Shown here piece by piece: positions 17,645 through 25,083 of a stretch of DNA of 64,000 nt. The notes under the pieces were generated by a model. It searched no databases. It was given only the letters and a program-made list of their open reading frames with translations, and had not been told where the DNA came from. Origin of the DNA: an uncultured Acidobacteriota bacterium (GTDB taxonomy: Bacteria; Acidobacteriota; Terriglobia; Terriglobales; Acidobacteriaceae); NCBI GenBank assembly GCA_903873705.1, contig CAIQPK010000071.1:1-64000 (forward strand). The letters run 5' to 3'. The stretch's first letter is position 1; each line of letters begins with the position of its first letter. Made by a program: the position numbers and the translations under genes.

Positions 17645-17959
17645 ATGGCTATCGCACGCGACCCGAACAGGCGGCCACCGCCGATGCATCCGGGAGAGAT
17701 TTTGCGAGAGGAGTTCATGGTGCCGAATGGTATCTCGGCGCACGCGCTGGCGCTTGCACTGCGGGTGCCAGCAACGCGCATTTCGGAGATTGTGAATGAG
17801 CGCAGGGGAATCACTGCGGAGACGGCTTATCGACTGGCGGTGCATTTTGGCACGTCAGCGAACCTATGGATGAATTTGCAGGCCTCGTACGAATTGGCAT
17901 GTGTGGACCGTGATCTGGCGGCAAAGATTGAACGTGAAGTAGAACGCAGGGTGGCATAG
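17645..17959 (+). CDS. higA: HigA-type antitoxin (HTH-XRE)
   Basis: A 104-residue antitoxin that binds HigB and, through an XRE-type helix-turn-helix, usually represses its own promoter. The signature [16 protein letters not shown] at the N-terminus and the HTH region [25 protein letters not shown] (about residues 27-51), followed by [25 protein letters not shown], are classic VapI/HigA. ATG 17645 is preferred because AGGAGG ends five bases before it; an adjacent ATG at 17642 is too close. Only two bases separate its stop from the dnaJ start, so dnaJ is likely read from the same transcript. Confidence 0.92.
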   Translation: MAIARDPNRRPPPMHPGEILREEFMVPNGISAHALALALRVPATRISEIVNERRGITAETAYRLAVHFGTSANLWMNLQASYELACVDRDLAAKIEREVERRVA

Positions 17960-17961
17960 CG

Positions 17962-19197
17962 ATGGCAGCGACACAGAACAAGGACTATTACGGCGCACTG
18001 GGTGTAAAGAAGACGGCGACTGCGGATGAGATCCGCAAGGCGTTTCGCAAGCTTGCGCGCAAGCATCATCCGGATGTGAATCCCGGGGACAAAAAGGCTG
18101 AAGAGCGGTTCAAGGAAATCTCTGAAGCGAACGATGTGTTGAGCGACGAGAAGAAGCGGAAGATTTACGACCAGCTTGGGTTCTACTCAGACAATATTGA
18201 CCCGGCAGCCGCGGAAGCAGCGGCGCGCGGAGGCTATGGCGGCGGCGGTGTGCGCGCGGGCCGCGGTGGACAGGAAGTGCCGTTTGATTTTGGCGGGTTT
18301 GATTTTTCGGGCTTCCAGGGCGGTGGCGCGCGTGCTCAAGAGGGCGCTGGGTTTGGCAGCAGCTTCAAGGATGTGTTCAGCGGCATGTTCAACGGCGGCG
18401 GAAGGCAGGCTCGCGGGCCGCAGCCGGGAACAGATCTCGAGTACCAGGTGCAGGTGGAGTTTTGGACGGCGATACGCGGCGGCGTGACGCGGCTGGAGAT
18501 TCAGCGGCAGGAGCAGTGCCCGACGTGCAAGGGGCGCGCGGTGGTGGGTGGGAGTTCGACCTGCCCCGAGTGCCATGGTGAGGGCCAGGTGACGCAGATG
18601 GGCGGGCGGATGAAGTTCAACATCCAGTGCCCGCGGTGTGGTGGTTCAGGCAAGGTGCAGAACGCCTGTGGCACGTGTGATGGAGCGGGTGTCGTTACGC
18701 GGAGGGAGCCTCTGGAGTTTCGCATCAAGGCGGGGACGCGCGATGGGCAGCGGATTCGTCTGGCAGGCAAAGGCAATGCTGGAACGGAGGGCGCAGCGGC
18801 GGGTGATCTCTATCTGATCATCAAGGTTGGGCCGCACAAGTTGTTTCAGCGCGTGGGCGACGATATTCATGTGAAGATTCCGGTGACGGTAATGGAAGCG
18901 GCTTTGGGTGCGAAGATTGAGGTTCCGACCATCGACATGCCAACCGGCGGGGCTGACAACGCGGGTGCTGGACATACGCAGTTGAAGATTCCGCCAGGAA
19001 CGCAGACCGGGCAGAAGCTGCGGATGCGCGAGAAGGGTGTGCCGAGTGCGACGCGGGATGGTGTGCGCGGAGACCAGATTGTTGAAGTGCAGATCGTCGT
19101 GCCGAAGGTGCAGGACGAGCGGTCGAAGGAGATTCTGCGCGAGTTGCAGAAGCTTAATCCGGAAGACCCACGGCGGGAGATGCTGAGCGAAGTTTAG
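17962..19197 (+). CDS. dnaJ: Chaperone DnaJ (type I, zinc-finger)
   Basis: A 411-residue co-chaperone that delivers substrates to DnaK and stimulates its ATPase. The J domain (residues ~7-75) has the HHPDVN catalytic HPD loop. A long Gly/Phe-rich region with GGYGGGG and [14 protein letters not shown] follows to about residue 150. The zinc domain has four CxxCxGxG-type repeats: CPTCKG, CPECHG, CPRCGG and CGTCDG. The C-terminal peptide-binding domains end near PEDPRREML. It starts two bases after the higA stop. Its 3' end overlaps the convergent SDR by 44 bases. Separated from dnaK by 2.8 kb, it may depend on the HigBA promoter. Confidence 0.95.
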   Translation: MAATQNKDYYGALGVKKTATADEIRKAFRKLARKHHPDVNPGDKKAEERFKEISEANDVLSDEKKRKIYDQLGFYSDNIDPAAAEAAARGGYGGGGVRAGRGGQEVPFDFGGFDFSGFQGGGARAQEGAGFGSSFKDVFSGMFNGGGRQARGPQPGTDLEYQVQVEFWTAIRGGVTRLEIQRQEQCPTCKGRAVVGGSSTCPECHGEGQVTQMGGRMKFNIQCPRCGGSGKVQNACGTCDGAGVVTRREPLEFRIKAGTRDGQRIRLAGKGNAGTEGAAAGDLYLIIKVGPHKLFQRVGDDIHVKIPVTVMEAALGAKIEVPTIDMPTGGADNAGAGHTQLKIPPGTQTGQKLRMREKGVPSATRDGVRGDQIVEVQIVVPKVQDERSKEILRELQKLNPEDPRREMLSEV

Positions 19198-20176
19198 CGG
19201 GTGGTTCTGCGTAACGCGATGCGGGCAGCAGCCAATCGTTCACCATGGCGTTAAGGCATTGCGTGGTCTCGGGAGCGAGGCCGGCGAATCTGGCCGCTAG
19301 CCAGGCCTGCGGGGTGATGGTAATTTCGGCTCGGCCGCATTGGACGGCGTTGTAGATGCGGTTGGCGGCGTACTCCGGGGTAGCGGAGAGGCCGGGGGTT
19401 CTGGCGGCCAGTTTGAACCAACGTTGTTCTTTAGGGATGTCTCCTGCGAACTGGGCGTGTTCTTCGCCGCCGGTGCGCATGAGGCCTGGGCATACGGTGG
19501 TGACGCGGACGCCGGCGCCTCGGACTTCGGCGTGAAGGCCTTCGGAGAATCCAACCAGAGCGAACTTGGCTGCGGAGTAGGGCAGCATATGAGGGACGGA
19601 GATTTTGCCGCCGAGCGAGGCGATGTTGACGATAGCGGCGCGGCGGTTGCGGAAGGGGCCGGAACCGCGGAGTTGTGCCGTCATGTGCGGTAGTGCGGCG
19701 TAGGTGGTGTAGAGGGCGGCGAAGAAGTTGAGGCGCATGGCCTGCTCGTAGGCTTCGAGGGGCTGGATGTCGGCGGGGCCGACCTGGATGATGCCGGCGT
19801 TGTTGACGAGGACGTCGATGCGGCTGAAGCGGCGCATGGCTTCGAGGATGAGACGGTCGCAGCCTGCGGGAGTGGCGAGGTCGACGGGGACGAGGTAGAA
19901 GTCCTCGGGGCGCATGTTGGGGTGCTCGGCGAGGAGGCTGGCCTGGGCGCGTTCGAGCTCGGCGCGGTCGCGGGCGGCGAGGACGAGGCGGGCGCCGTTG
20001 CGGGCGTAGCGCGAGGCGATGGCGTAGCCGAGGCCTCGGGAGCCGCCGGTGACGATGACGACGGGTCTCGGTGCGTTGGAGCTGGGCGCGCGGAGGAAGG
20101 CGCGGGCGGCGAAGAAGGCGGCGGTTCCGGCTACGGTAATGGCGGCTGCGGGGAGCGAGAGGCGTTGGCGGCTCAT
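19154..20176 (-). CDS. SDR oxidoreductase with N-terminal membrane anchor
   Basis: A 340-residue short-chain dehydrogenase. One N-terminal hydrophobic helix ([21 protein letters not shown]) is followed by the Rossmann fold: [15 protein letters not shown] (TGxxxGxG), [14 protein letters not shown] (NNAG), VNIASLGG with the catalytic Ser, and [14 protein letters not shown] with Tyr and Lys. The C-terminal part is long ([13 protein letters not shown]..., then about 100 residues with NDWLLP), like the SDR7C/DHRS7-type membrane SDRs. Start 20176 is the Met just before the hydrophobic helix; the frame further upstream is antisense to hspR and the glycosyltransferase and is not coding. Substrate unknown; it may be a lipid-active keto-reductase (inference). 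Confidence 0.85.
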   Translation of the reverse strand: MSRQRLSLPAAAITVAGTAAFFAARAFLRAPSSNAPRPVVIVTGGSRGLGYAIASRYARNGARLVLAARDRAELERAQASLLAEHPNMRPEDFYLVPVDLATPAGCDRLILEAMRRFSRIDVLVNNAGIIQVGPADIQPLEAYEQAMRLNFFAALYTTYAALPHMTAQLRGSGPFRNRRAAIVNIASLGGKISVPHMLPYSAAKFALVGFSEGLHAEVRGAGVRVTTVCPGLMRTGGEEHAQFAGDIPKEQRWFKLAARTPGLSATPEYAANRIYNAVQCGRAEITITPQAWLAARFAGLAPETTQCLNAMVNDWLLPASRYAEPPAKLRSASPAVGLPD

Positions 20177-20242
20177 GCGGAGTTGGATGCGGTTGGTGTC
20201 TGATGTGGAGAGACAGCTACGATTTGGGCTATTCTGAAGGCG

Positions 20243-20641
20243 ATGGCGACGAAGCGTAAATCTCGTGGGGCTTATATGATCTCGGCGGTGGCCGAGATGT
20301 ATGAGATTCATCCGCAGACGCTGCGCCTGTATGAGCGCGAGGGGCTGCTGAGGCCGTCGCGGTCGGATGGGAATACGCGGCTTTATACGGATGAGGACCT
20401 GGAGCGGCTCGAGTTCATTCTGAACCTGGCGCGCGACATGGGTGTGAATATGGCCGGGATCGCGATTGTGCTGCAGATGCGCGAGCGCATGGAAGAGATG
20501 AACCGGCAGATGCAGGGGTTCGTGGATTTTGTGCGGACCGAGATGCTGACGCGGGTGAACCAGGCGCCGCAGTCTCCGGGGCTGGTGCCGTTCAAGCGGC
20601 CGATCCGGGTGGTGCCTAAGGAGCCGGGGAGCAAGCGGTAG
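20243..20641 (+). CDS. hspR: Heat-shock repressor HspR (MerR family)
   Basis: A 132-residue MerR-type repressor of the dnaK regulon; in actinobacteria and related phyla HspR binds the HAIR element with DnaK as corepressor. The winged-helix domain begins MISAVAEMYEIHPQTLRLYEREGLLRPSR and continues SDGNTRLYTDEDLERLEFI, the standard MerR DNA-binding segment; DMGVNMAGIAIVLQMRERM leads into the dimer coiled coil. The C-terminus is basic and proline-rich (PFKRPIRVVPKEPGSKR). It is divergent from the SDR with a 66-base gap that has no clear HAIR site. The HAIR-like site in front of dnaK at 13195-13215 is its likely target. Confidence 0.88.
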   Translation: MATKRKSRGAYMISAVAEMYEIHPQTLRLYEREGLLRPSRSDGNTRLYTDEDLERLEFILNLARDMGVNMAGIAIVLQMRERMEEMNRQMQGFVDFVRTEMLTRVNQAPQSPGLVPFKRPIRVVPKEPGSKR

Positions 20642-20719
20642 CGGCTGAGGTCGTCTGCGTGATCCTTTACACTTGAAGACGGTGCGCGCGGGCTGATCGC
20701 GGTGCCTGTTTTCTTTCCG

Positions 20720-21904
20720 ATGCGCATTCTCTTGAACATTTTGTGGTGGGTTGCGGTGGTGGGGTCGGTGACTTCTTCGATCTACTGCGGCATGGTGGTG
20801 GTGGCGGCGGCGCGGTTTCGGCTGCGGCGGCGGCAGCGTGAGCGTGCGGGTAATCCGTTCCTGCCTGCGGTGAGTATGTTGAAGCCGTTGCATGGGACCG
20901 AGCCGGGGATGGAGCGGAACCTGGAGACGTTCTTTGAGCAGGATTATCCGGCTCCTTATGAGCTGCTGTTCTGTGCTCGACAGGAGACGGATGAGGGACT
21001 GCAGCTGGCGCGGCGGGTGGGAGCGCGGTATCCGCAAGTGAACGCGCGGTTTGTGACGTGCGGCGAGCCGATGCCGAAGTTCCACAATGCGAAGGTGTAC
21101 TCGCTGGCGAAGATGGACTCGGTGGCTGCGAACGATCAGTATGTGACCAGCGACGCGGATGTTCGGGTGGAGAAGAATTATCTGCGTGAGATGGTGCAGT
21201 ACCTTGCTGATCCTCATGTCGGGCTGGCTTCGTGTGTTTATCTGGGGACGGCGCATCCGGGGGCGGGGTTGTCGTCGCGGCTGGATGCGGTGGGCAAGAG
21301 CGTGGAGATGAGCTCGGGCGTGATGGTGGCGGACATGCTGGAAGGGACGAAGTTTGCGCTGGGCGCGACGATGTCGGTGCGGCGGAAGAGCTTCCAGGAT
21401 GTTGGCGGGTTCGACGAACTCGGGCAGTTTTATGCGGATGATTTTGTGCTGGGGAATCGACTGGCTACGCAGGGGACCGGGGTGCTGCTGGCTACCCATG
21501 TGATCCGGCTGATGGTGCAGGATTCTCCTTTCTGGCTGAGCTTTCGGAATCAATTGCGGTGGATGCAGAGTACGCGGCGGTCGCGGCCGTGGGGACATCT
21601 TGGGACTGGGCTTACTTTTGCTACTCCGTTCGGGTTGGTGGGGCTGGTCTGGGGAGTGCTGAGTGGTCGTGCGCTGCTGGGTGTTGGCTGGCTGGCGTTG
21701 ATGGTTGCTAATCGCATGGTGCAGGCGTTTGCGGTGCTGCGGGCTATGGGGGATTCCGATTGGTTGAATGGGATCTGGCTTTATCCGATGCGGGACCTGC
21801 TGGGTTGGGTGTTGTGGGTGGGGAGCTATGGGGGCGATAACTTTTACTACCGGGGGAAGATCTACAAGCTGAAGGAGGGTGGGAAGGTGGAGTCGCCGGA
21901 TTAA
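20720..21904 (+). CDS. hpnI: HpnI-like glycosyltransferase (ceramide glucosyltransferase family, GT21)
   Basis: A 394-residue membrane glycosyltransferase. Residues about 4-30 are a hydrophobic anchor. The GT2/GT21 core follows: MLKPLHGTEPGMERNLETF, SDADVRVEKNY (the DxD metal site, about residue 135), ADDFVLGNRLATQG (third Asp), and the QLRWMQSTRRSRPWG (Q/R)xxRW motif. The C-terminal pair of helices ends with RDLLGWVLWVGSY and a basic sequence YRGKIYKLKEGG, as in HpnI, which adds N-acetylglucosamine to hopanoids. No other hpn gene is in the window, so a ceramide or other lipid acceptor is also possible. The ATG at 20720 is chosen; an in-frame GTG at 20702 is an alternative, and neither has a clear ribosome-binding site. 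Confidence 0.78.
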   Translation: MRILLNILWWVAVVGSVTSSIYCGMVVVAAARFRLRRRQRERAGNPFLPAVSMLKPLHGTEPGMERNLETFFEQDYPAPYELLFCARQETDEGLQLARRVGARYPQVNARFVTCGEPMPKFHNAKVYSLAKMDSVAANDQYVTSDADVRVEKNYLREMVQYLADPHVGLASCVYLGTAHPGAGLSSRLDAVGKSVEMSSGVMVADMLEGTKFALGATMSVRRKSFQDVGGFDELGQFYADDFVLGNRLATQGTGVLLATHVIRLMVQDSPFWLSFRNQLRWMQSTRRSRPWGHLGTGLTFATPFGLVGLVWGVLSGRALLGVGWLALMVANRMVQAFAVLRAMGDSDWLNGIWLYPMRDLLGWVLWVGSYGGDNFYYRGKIYKLKEGGKVESPD

Positions 21905-22050
21905 GTACCCTCCCCCCACCCCTTTGTTTGGGGATGTTGGCCTGGAATCAGTTGCTTGCGGTGATGCGAGGTTGAAAGTCTCAGATTCGAGAGATGTTGG
22001 GTGGAAGATCTCTGGGATCAGTGGGTTGAGCGTGTGCCTGCGTTGAAATG

Positions 22051-22080
22051 AAAAAGCCGTGGCGGTGGCCACGGCTTTTT
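22051..22080. terminator. Bidirectional terminator hairpin
   Basis: AAAAAGCCGTGGC (22051-22063), loop GGTG, GCCACGGCTTTTT (22068-22080): a perfect 13-bp stem flanked by A5 and T5. It lies about 145 bases after the HpnI-like gene. Confidence 0.8.
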
Positions 22081-22247
22081 GTTTGTCCCTGCTTCTATTG
22101 TAGTGGGTTGATGGGATAAGTACGCCAAGCGTTCGGTGGTTTAATCGTCAGTGTTCATGCGGGTTTTGGGGGTTTTGCACGGGTGTGGGGGGTTGACAGG
22201 ATTTGTGCGGTGAGTCCTTGCCTGACACCGAAGAGAGCATACCCCAG

Positions 22248-22600
22248 GGGCTAAAGCCCGCTTCTTTCGTAGGCCTATGAGACCCAAGGCTGAAGCCTTG
22301 GGGTACCTAGAAGCAACGGCAACGGCAAAGGGTTGAAGCCCCATTCGTGGATGGGCTATGAGACTTGAGGCTGAAACCTTGGGGTACCTGGAAGCAACGG
22401 TAAAGGCCCAGGGCTGAAGCCCGATTCCTGGCTGGCCTATGAGACCCAAGGCTGACGCCTTGGGGTACCTGGAAGCAACGGTAAAGGCCCAGGGCTGAAG
22501 CCCGATTCCTGGCTGGCCTATGAGACCCAAGGCTGAAGCCCGATTCCTGGCTGGCCTATGAGACCCAAGGCTGAAGCCTTGGGGTACCTAGAAGCCTTTT
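22248..22600. repeat. 81-bp tandem repeat array of hairpin modules
   Basis: Unit starts at 22248, 22330, 22411 and 22492 (spacings 82, 81, 81), so four near-copies, with an extra internal duplication of about 38 bases after 22530. Each unit has a small stem GGGCTGAAGCCC and a larger stem CCAAGGCTGAAGCCTTGG followed by GGTACC and GAAGCAACGG. Single copies or parts recur at 26047 and 27306. Confidence 0.85.
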
Positions 22601-22673
22601 GGGGTTGACCATTTGGGGTGGTTGAGGGGTGAGGTGGGAGGGGATAGAGCGAGGGGCGAGGGTGGCGTAGGCT

Positions 22674-22705
22674 CCCATGTCCGAGAATCCGGACATGGGG
22701 CACCC
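22674..22705. repeat. Hairpin plus GGGGCACCC element
   Basis: CCCATGTCCG (22674-22683), six-base loop, CGGACATGGG (22690-22699), then GCACCCG. Elements with different stems but the same GGGCACCC or GGGCCACCC trailer occur at about 24190-24300 and 26640-26672. Confidence 0.6.
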
Positions 22706-22766
22706 GCCTGTCAATTTTGCTGTGTCGTTAGGGACTGGAGAAGTGTCTTCCGGGTTGGGTGGAAGG

Positions 22767-24905
22767 TTATTGGTTGCTGAGGATGGTTTTGCCGCCGGCG
22801 GAGGCGAGGGTGTGGACGGGGGCGAGGGGGGATAGTTCGGTGGTGCGCTCGGCGGTGGTGAGTTCGCGGGTGGGGAGTGTGGGGTCGGGGGTGCGGGTGT
22901 CGTAGGTGAAGAGGAAGATGCGCTGCGGGCTGGACCAGAGGCGGCGGAGGGTGGTGTCGTCTTCGAAGATGGGTGGGGCGTCGGGCCAGAAGCTGCCGAA
23001 CCACGGGCCGTTGCGGCGGCCGTTGATGAGGTGGACGGGGAGGTCGGTGTAGAAGAGCAGCGTGGAGCCGGAGGTGAGTTCGCCGTCGAGGATGATGAGG
23101 TCGCCGGGGTGGGATTGGGCGTTGATGGCGAGGGCGAGGTCCTTGGAGCCGAGGGTGGGGTAGAAGCGGGTGAGTCCGGCGTGTGCGGCGAGCAGGACGC
23201 CGCACATGGCGGCGGCGAGCGTGAGGTTGGCGACGAAGGTGCGGCCGCGGCGGCGGATGAGGGTGGTTTCTATGCCGAGCGTAGCCATGCAGATGGCGAC
23301 CGTGATGAGCGGGCCGCGGAAGTAGCCCATGGCGGAGGAGGTGAGGTCGAAGATGTGGCCGAGGGAGAGGTTGTAGGCGTCGGGGTTGGAGGAGAGGACG
23401 TGAGTGAGGTCGACGCCGGGGGCGGGGGAGGGGGCGGTGATGGCGAAGTAGGCGCAGATGATGGCGACCAGCGTGGTGATGGGGGTGAGGAGCCAGAGGG
23501 ACCAGCGGAGGATGCTTTGTGTCGCCCTCGCGGTTGGCGCTGAATCTGCCCAAGCGAGTGTTCCACCTAAAAGAAGCGCAATGGCGGGAAGTGCCGGAAG
23601 TGAGTAATATTCCTGGCGCGCTGACAGGGTGAAGAAGCCGAGCACCAAGAGTGTCCAAAGAATAAGCGAGACGGCAGCTTCGTGTTCCCTATCGGAACCG
23701 GCAAATTTGCGATAGGTCTGAGGGAAAAAGAGATCGAGCGCAGCGGGGAGGAAGGCTGCCCAGGGGAGCATCCAGATGAAGGCGTAGAGCCAGAATTGCC
23801 AGATGGGGGTCTGGCCGTAGTCGTGGGGGATGCGTTTGGAGAGGAAGCGCGCGATGTGCTCGTTGTAGAGGTAGAACCAGGCCCATCCGGCTTTGGCGGG
23901 GAGGCCGAGGCCCGGGGGCATGGGGATGGCGGGGTTGCGGAGGGCGGCGAGGATGTGCCACGGAGCGGCGATGATCGCGAAGACCGCGGTGGCGGCGGGG
24001 AGTTTTAGTTTGGGGAGGAGGTTGAGTTGGCGGGTGAGGGTGAGGTAGAGGAGGACGAAGGCTATGGGGAAGACTATGCCGATGAGGCCCTTGGTGAGGA
24101 GGCTGAGGGCGACGACGGTGGCGAAGGCGAGCATGGGTGGGAGGGGGGATTGTGCCGCGGTTGAAGAGAGCGGTCGAGCTTCGCTCGATACCCCACCCTT
24201 CGCATAGTGCGCGAAGGGCGGGCCACCCGGGGTGGGGGATGTGCCTTGAGAATTTGTGGAAACCCCGATCTCCAGGTGCGAGAGATCGGGGGCACCCGGG
24301 TTTGTGGCGCTCCCAACTGCAGGTCTCTCCACTGCGCTGCGCTCCGGTCGAGATGACACATTTTGGGGGAATGCGTTGATGCGTTCGAGAGCGATCAGGA
24401 AGAGGTGGACGGAGAGGGTCATCCAGAGGGCTACGAGGATGTCGGGGATGTAGAAGCGGGTGTAGAGGTAGGGGCCGATGGAGGTGGCCATGGCGAGGGC
24501 GGCGTAGAGGCCGCCGCGGTCGGGGTGCGAGGCGGGGGAGAGGTGGGCGAAGAGGCGGATGCCCAAGGCGTAGACGGCGAAGAGCAGGGCGAGGACGCCG
24601 AGGGCGAGGGGGATGCGGGCGGCCCAGTCGTGCGTGCCGAAGAGGCGCATGGAGCCGGCGGCGAGCCAGTACATGAGGGGTGGCTTGTCGAAGAAGCGGA
24701 TGCCGTCGATGGTGGGGGTGACGAAGTCGTGGCGGGAGAGCATCTCGCGGGCGATCTGGATGTAGATGGAGTCGACGTCGTCGAGGAGGCCGGGGGAGAA
24801 GAGGCCGCCTACCTGGAGTATGAGCCAGGCGGTGGTGAAGATGGCGATGGAGGTGTAGCTCCAGCGGCGGGTGTTGAGGTGGGCGGGTTGTTGCGGGTTG
24901 GGCAT
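22767..24905 (-). CDS. ArnT/PMT-like glycosyltransferase (GT39), paralogue 1, with repeat-derived insertion
   Basis: A 712-residue polytopic inner-membrane protein of the GT-C superfamily. After helix 1 (SIAIFTTAWLILQVGGLF) comes the catalytic-loop pattern LLDDVDSIYIQIAREML with its Asp pair, then GIRFFDKPPLMYWL, as in ArnT and related lipid-carrier-dependent transferases. About ten more helices lie before a C-terminal periplasmic domain of ~190 residues (LALAINAQSHPGDLIILDGEL...). Residues ~182-250 are unlike the family: they are Pro/Ser/Gly-rich, begin SSRPERSAVERP and come from inserted repeat DNA (24155-24362) that kept the frame. Same strand and same family as the next gene, so a tandem duplicate. 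The sugar and acceptor are unknown. Confidence 0.82.
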   Translation of the reverse strand: MPNPQQPAHLNTRRWSYTSIAIFTTAWLILQVGGLFSPGLLDDVDSIYIQIAREMLSRHDFVTPTIDGIRFFDKPPLMYWLAAGSMRLFGTHDWAARIPLALGVLALLFAVYALGIRLFAHLSPASHPDRGGLYAALAMATSIGPYLYTRFYIPDILVALWMTLSVHLFLIALERINAFPQNVSSRPERSAVERPAVGSATNPGAPDLSHLEIGVSTNSQGTSPTPGGPPFAHYAKGGVSSEARPLSSTAAQSPLPPMLAFATVVALSLLTKGLIGIVFPIAFVLLYLTLTRQLNLLPKLKLPAATAVFAIIAAPWHILAALRNPAIPMPPGLGLPAKAGWAWFYLYNEHIARFLSKRIPHDYGQTPIWQFWLYAFIWMLPWAAFLPAALDLFFPQTYRKFAGSDREHEAAVSLILWTLLVLGFFTLSARQEYYSLPALPAIALLLGGTLAWADSAPTARATQSILRWSLWLLTPITTLVAIICAYFAITAPSPAPGVDLTHVLSSNPDAYNLSLGHIFDLTSSAMGYFRGPLITVAICMATLGIETTLIRRRGRTFVANLTLAAAMCGVLLAAHAGLTRFYPTLGSKDLALAINAQSHPGDLIILDGELTSGSTLLFYTDLPVHLINGRRNGPWFGSFWPDAPPIFEDDTTLRRLWSSPQRIFLFTYDTRTPDPTLPTRELTTAERTTELSPLAPVHTLASAGGKTILSNQ
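24155..24362. repeat. Composite repeat inserted in frame in GT39 paralogue 1
   Basis: Contains a hairpin CCCTTCGC/GCGCGAAGGG followed by GGGCCACCC, a second hairpin CCCCGATCTC/GAGATCGGGG followed by GGCACCCGGG, and the module CTCCACTGCGCTGCGCTCCG-GTCGAGATGA. The host frame stays open through about 69 codons. A related block sits at the same position in the neighbouring paralogue. Confidence 0.75.
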
Positions 24906-24984
24906 GGCTGGTTGGGAGACTCAATGATAGCGGTGTGTTGGGGCCCTGGAGTGTCTTGGGTGAAAGCTGCGAGGTGTTGGGGCG

Positions 24985-25070
24985 GTGCGAGCGGGCCTGC
25001 AGGTCCTTCGACTGCGTAGCTCGCCGAGTGCGCGAGCTACTCCGCTCAGGATGACGAGTTTATGGGGTTC
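24985..25070. repeat. Intergenic repeat of the CTCAGGATGAC type
   Basis: Between the two GT39 genes. GTAGCTCGC-CGAGT-GCGCGAGCTAC forms a hairpin, preceded by CAGGTCCTTCGACTGCG and followed by TCCGCTCAGGATGACGAG. It resembles the module CTCCACTGCGCTGCG...GAGATGA found inside both neighbours and probably belongs to the same repeat family. Confidence 0.55.
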
Positions 25071-25083
25071 TGGAGGAGTGGTT

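Larger units (their letters stand above)
21905..22766. other. 862-base non-coding stretch with a terminator, a tandem repeat array and a hairpin element
   Basis: I see no convincing gene here. It holds, in order, a 13-bp-stem hairpin (22051-22080), the 81-bp repeat array (about 22248-22600) and a hairpin followed by GGGGCACCC (22674-22705). An open frame across the array is an artefact: the 81-base unit is a multiple of three. Confidence 0.7.

Noticed and set aside
20177-22072. 632-codon upstream extension of the SDR on the minus strand
   Set aside because: It is antisense to hspR and the HpnI-like gene, His/Arg/Pro-rich, with no homology; the SDR starts at 20176.
22141-22530. 129-codon frame with a 27-residue periodic sequence
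   Set aside because: It is created by the 81-base repeat unit being a multiple of three; no start signal and no protein-like composition.
22248-22600. CRISPR array
   Set aside because: The units are contiguous tandem copies with no unique spacers, and no cas gene is nearby.
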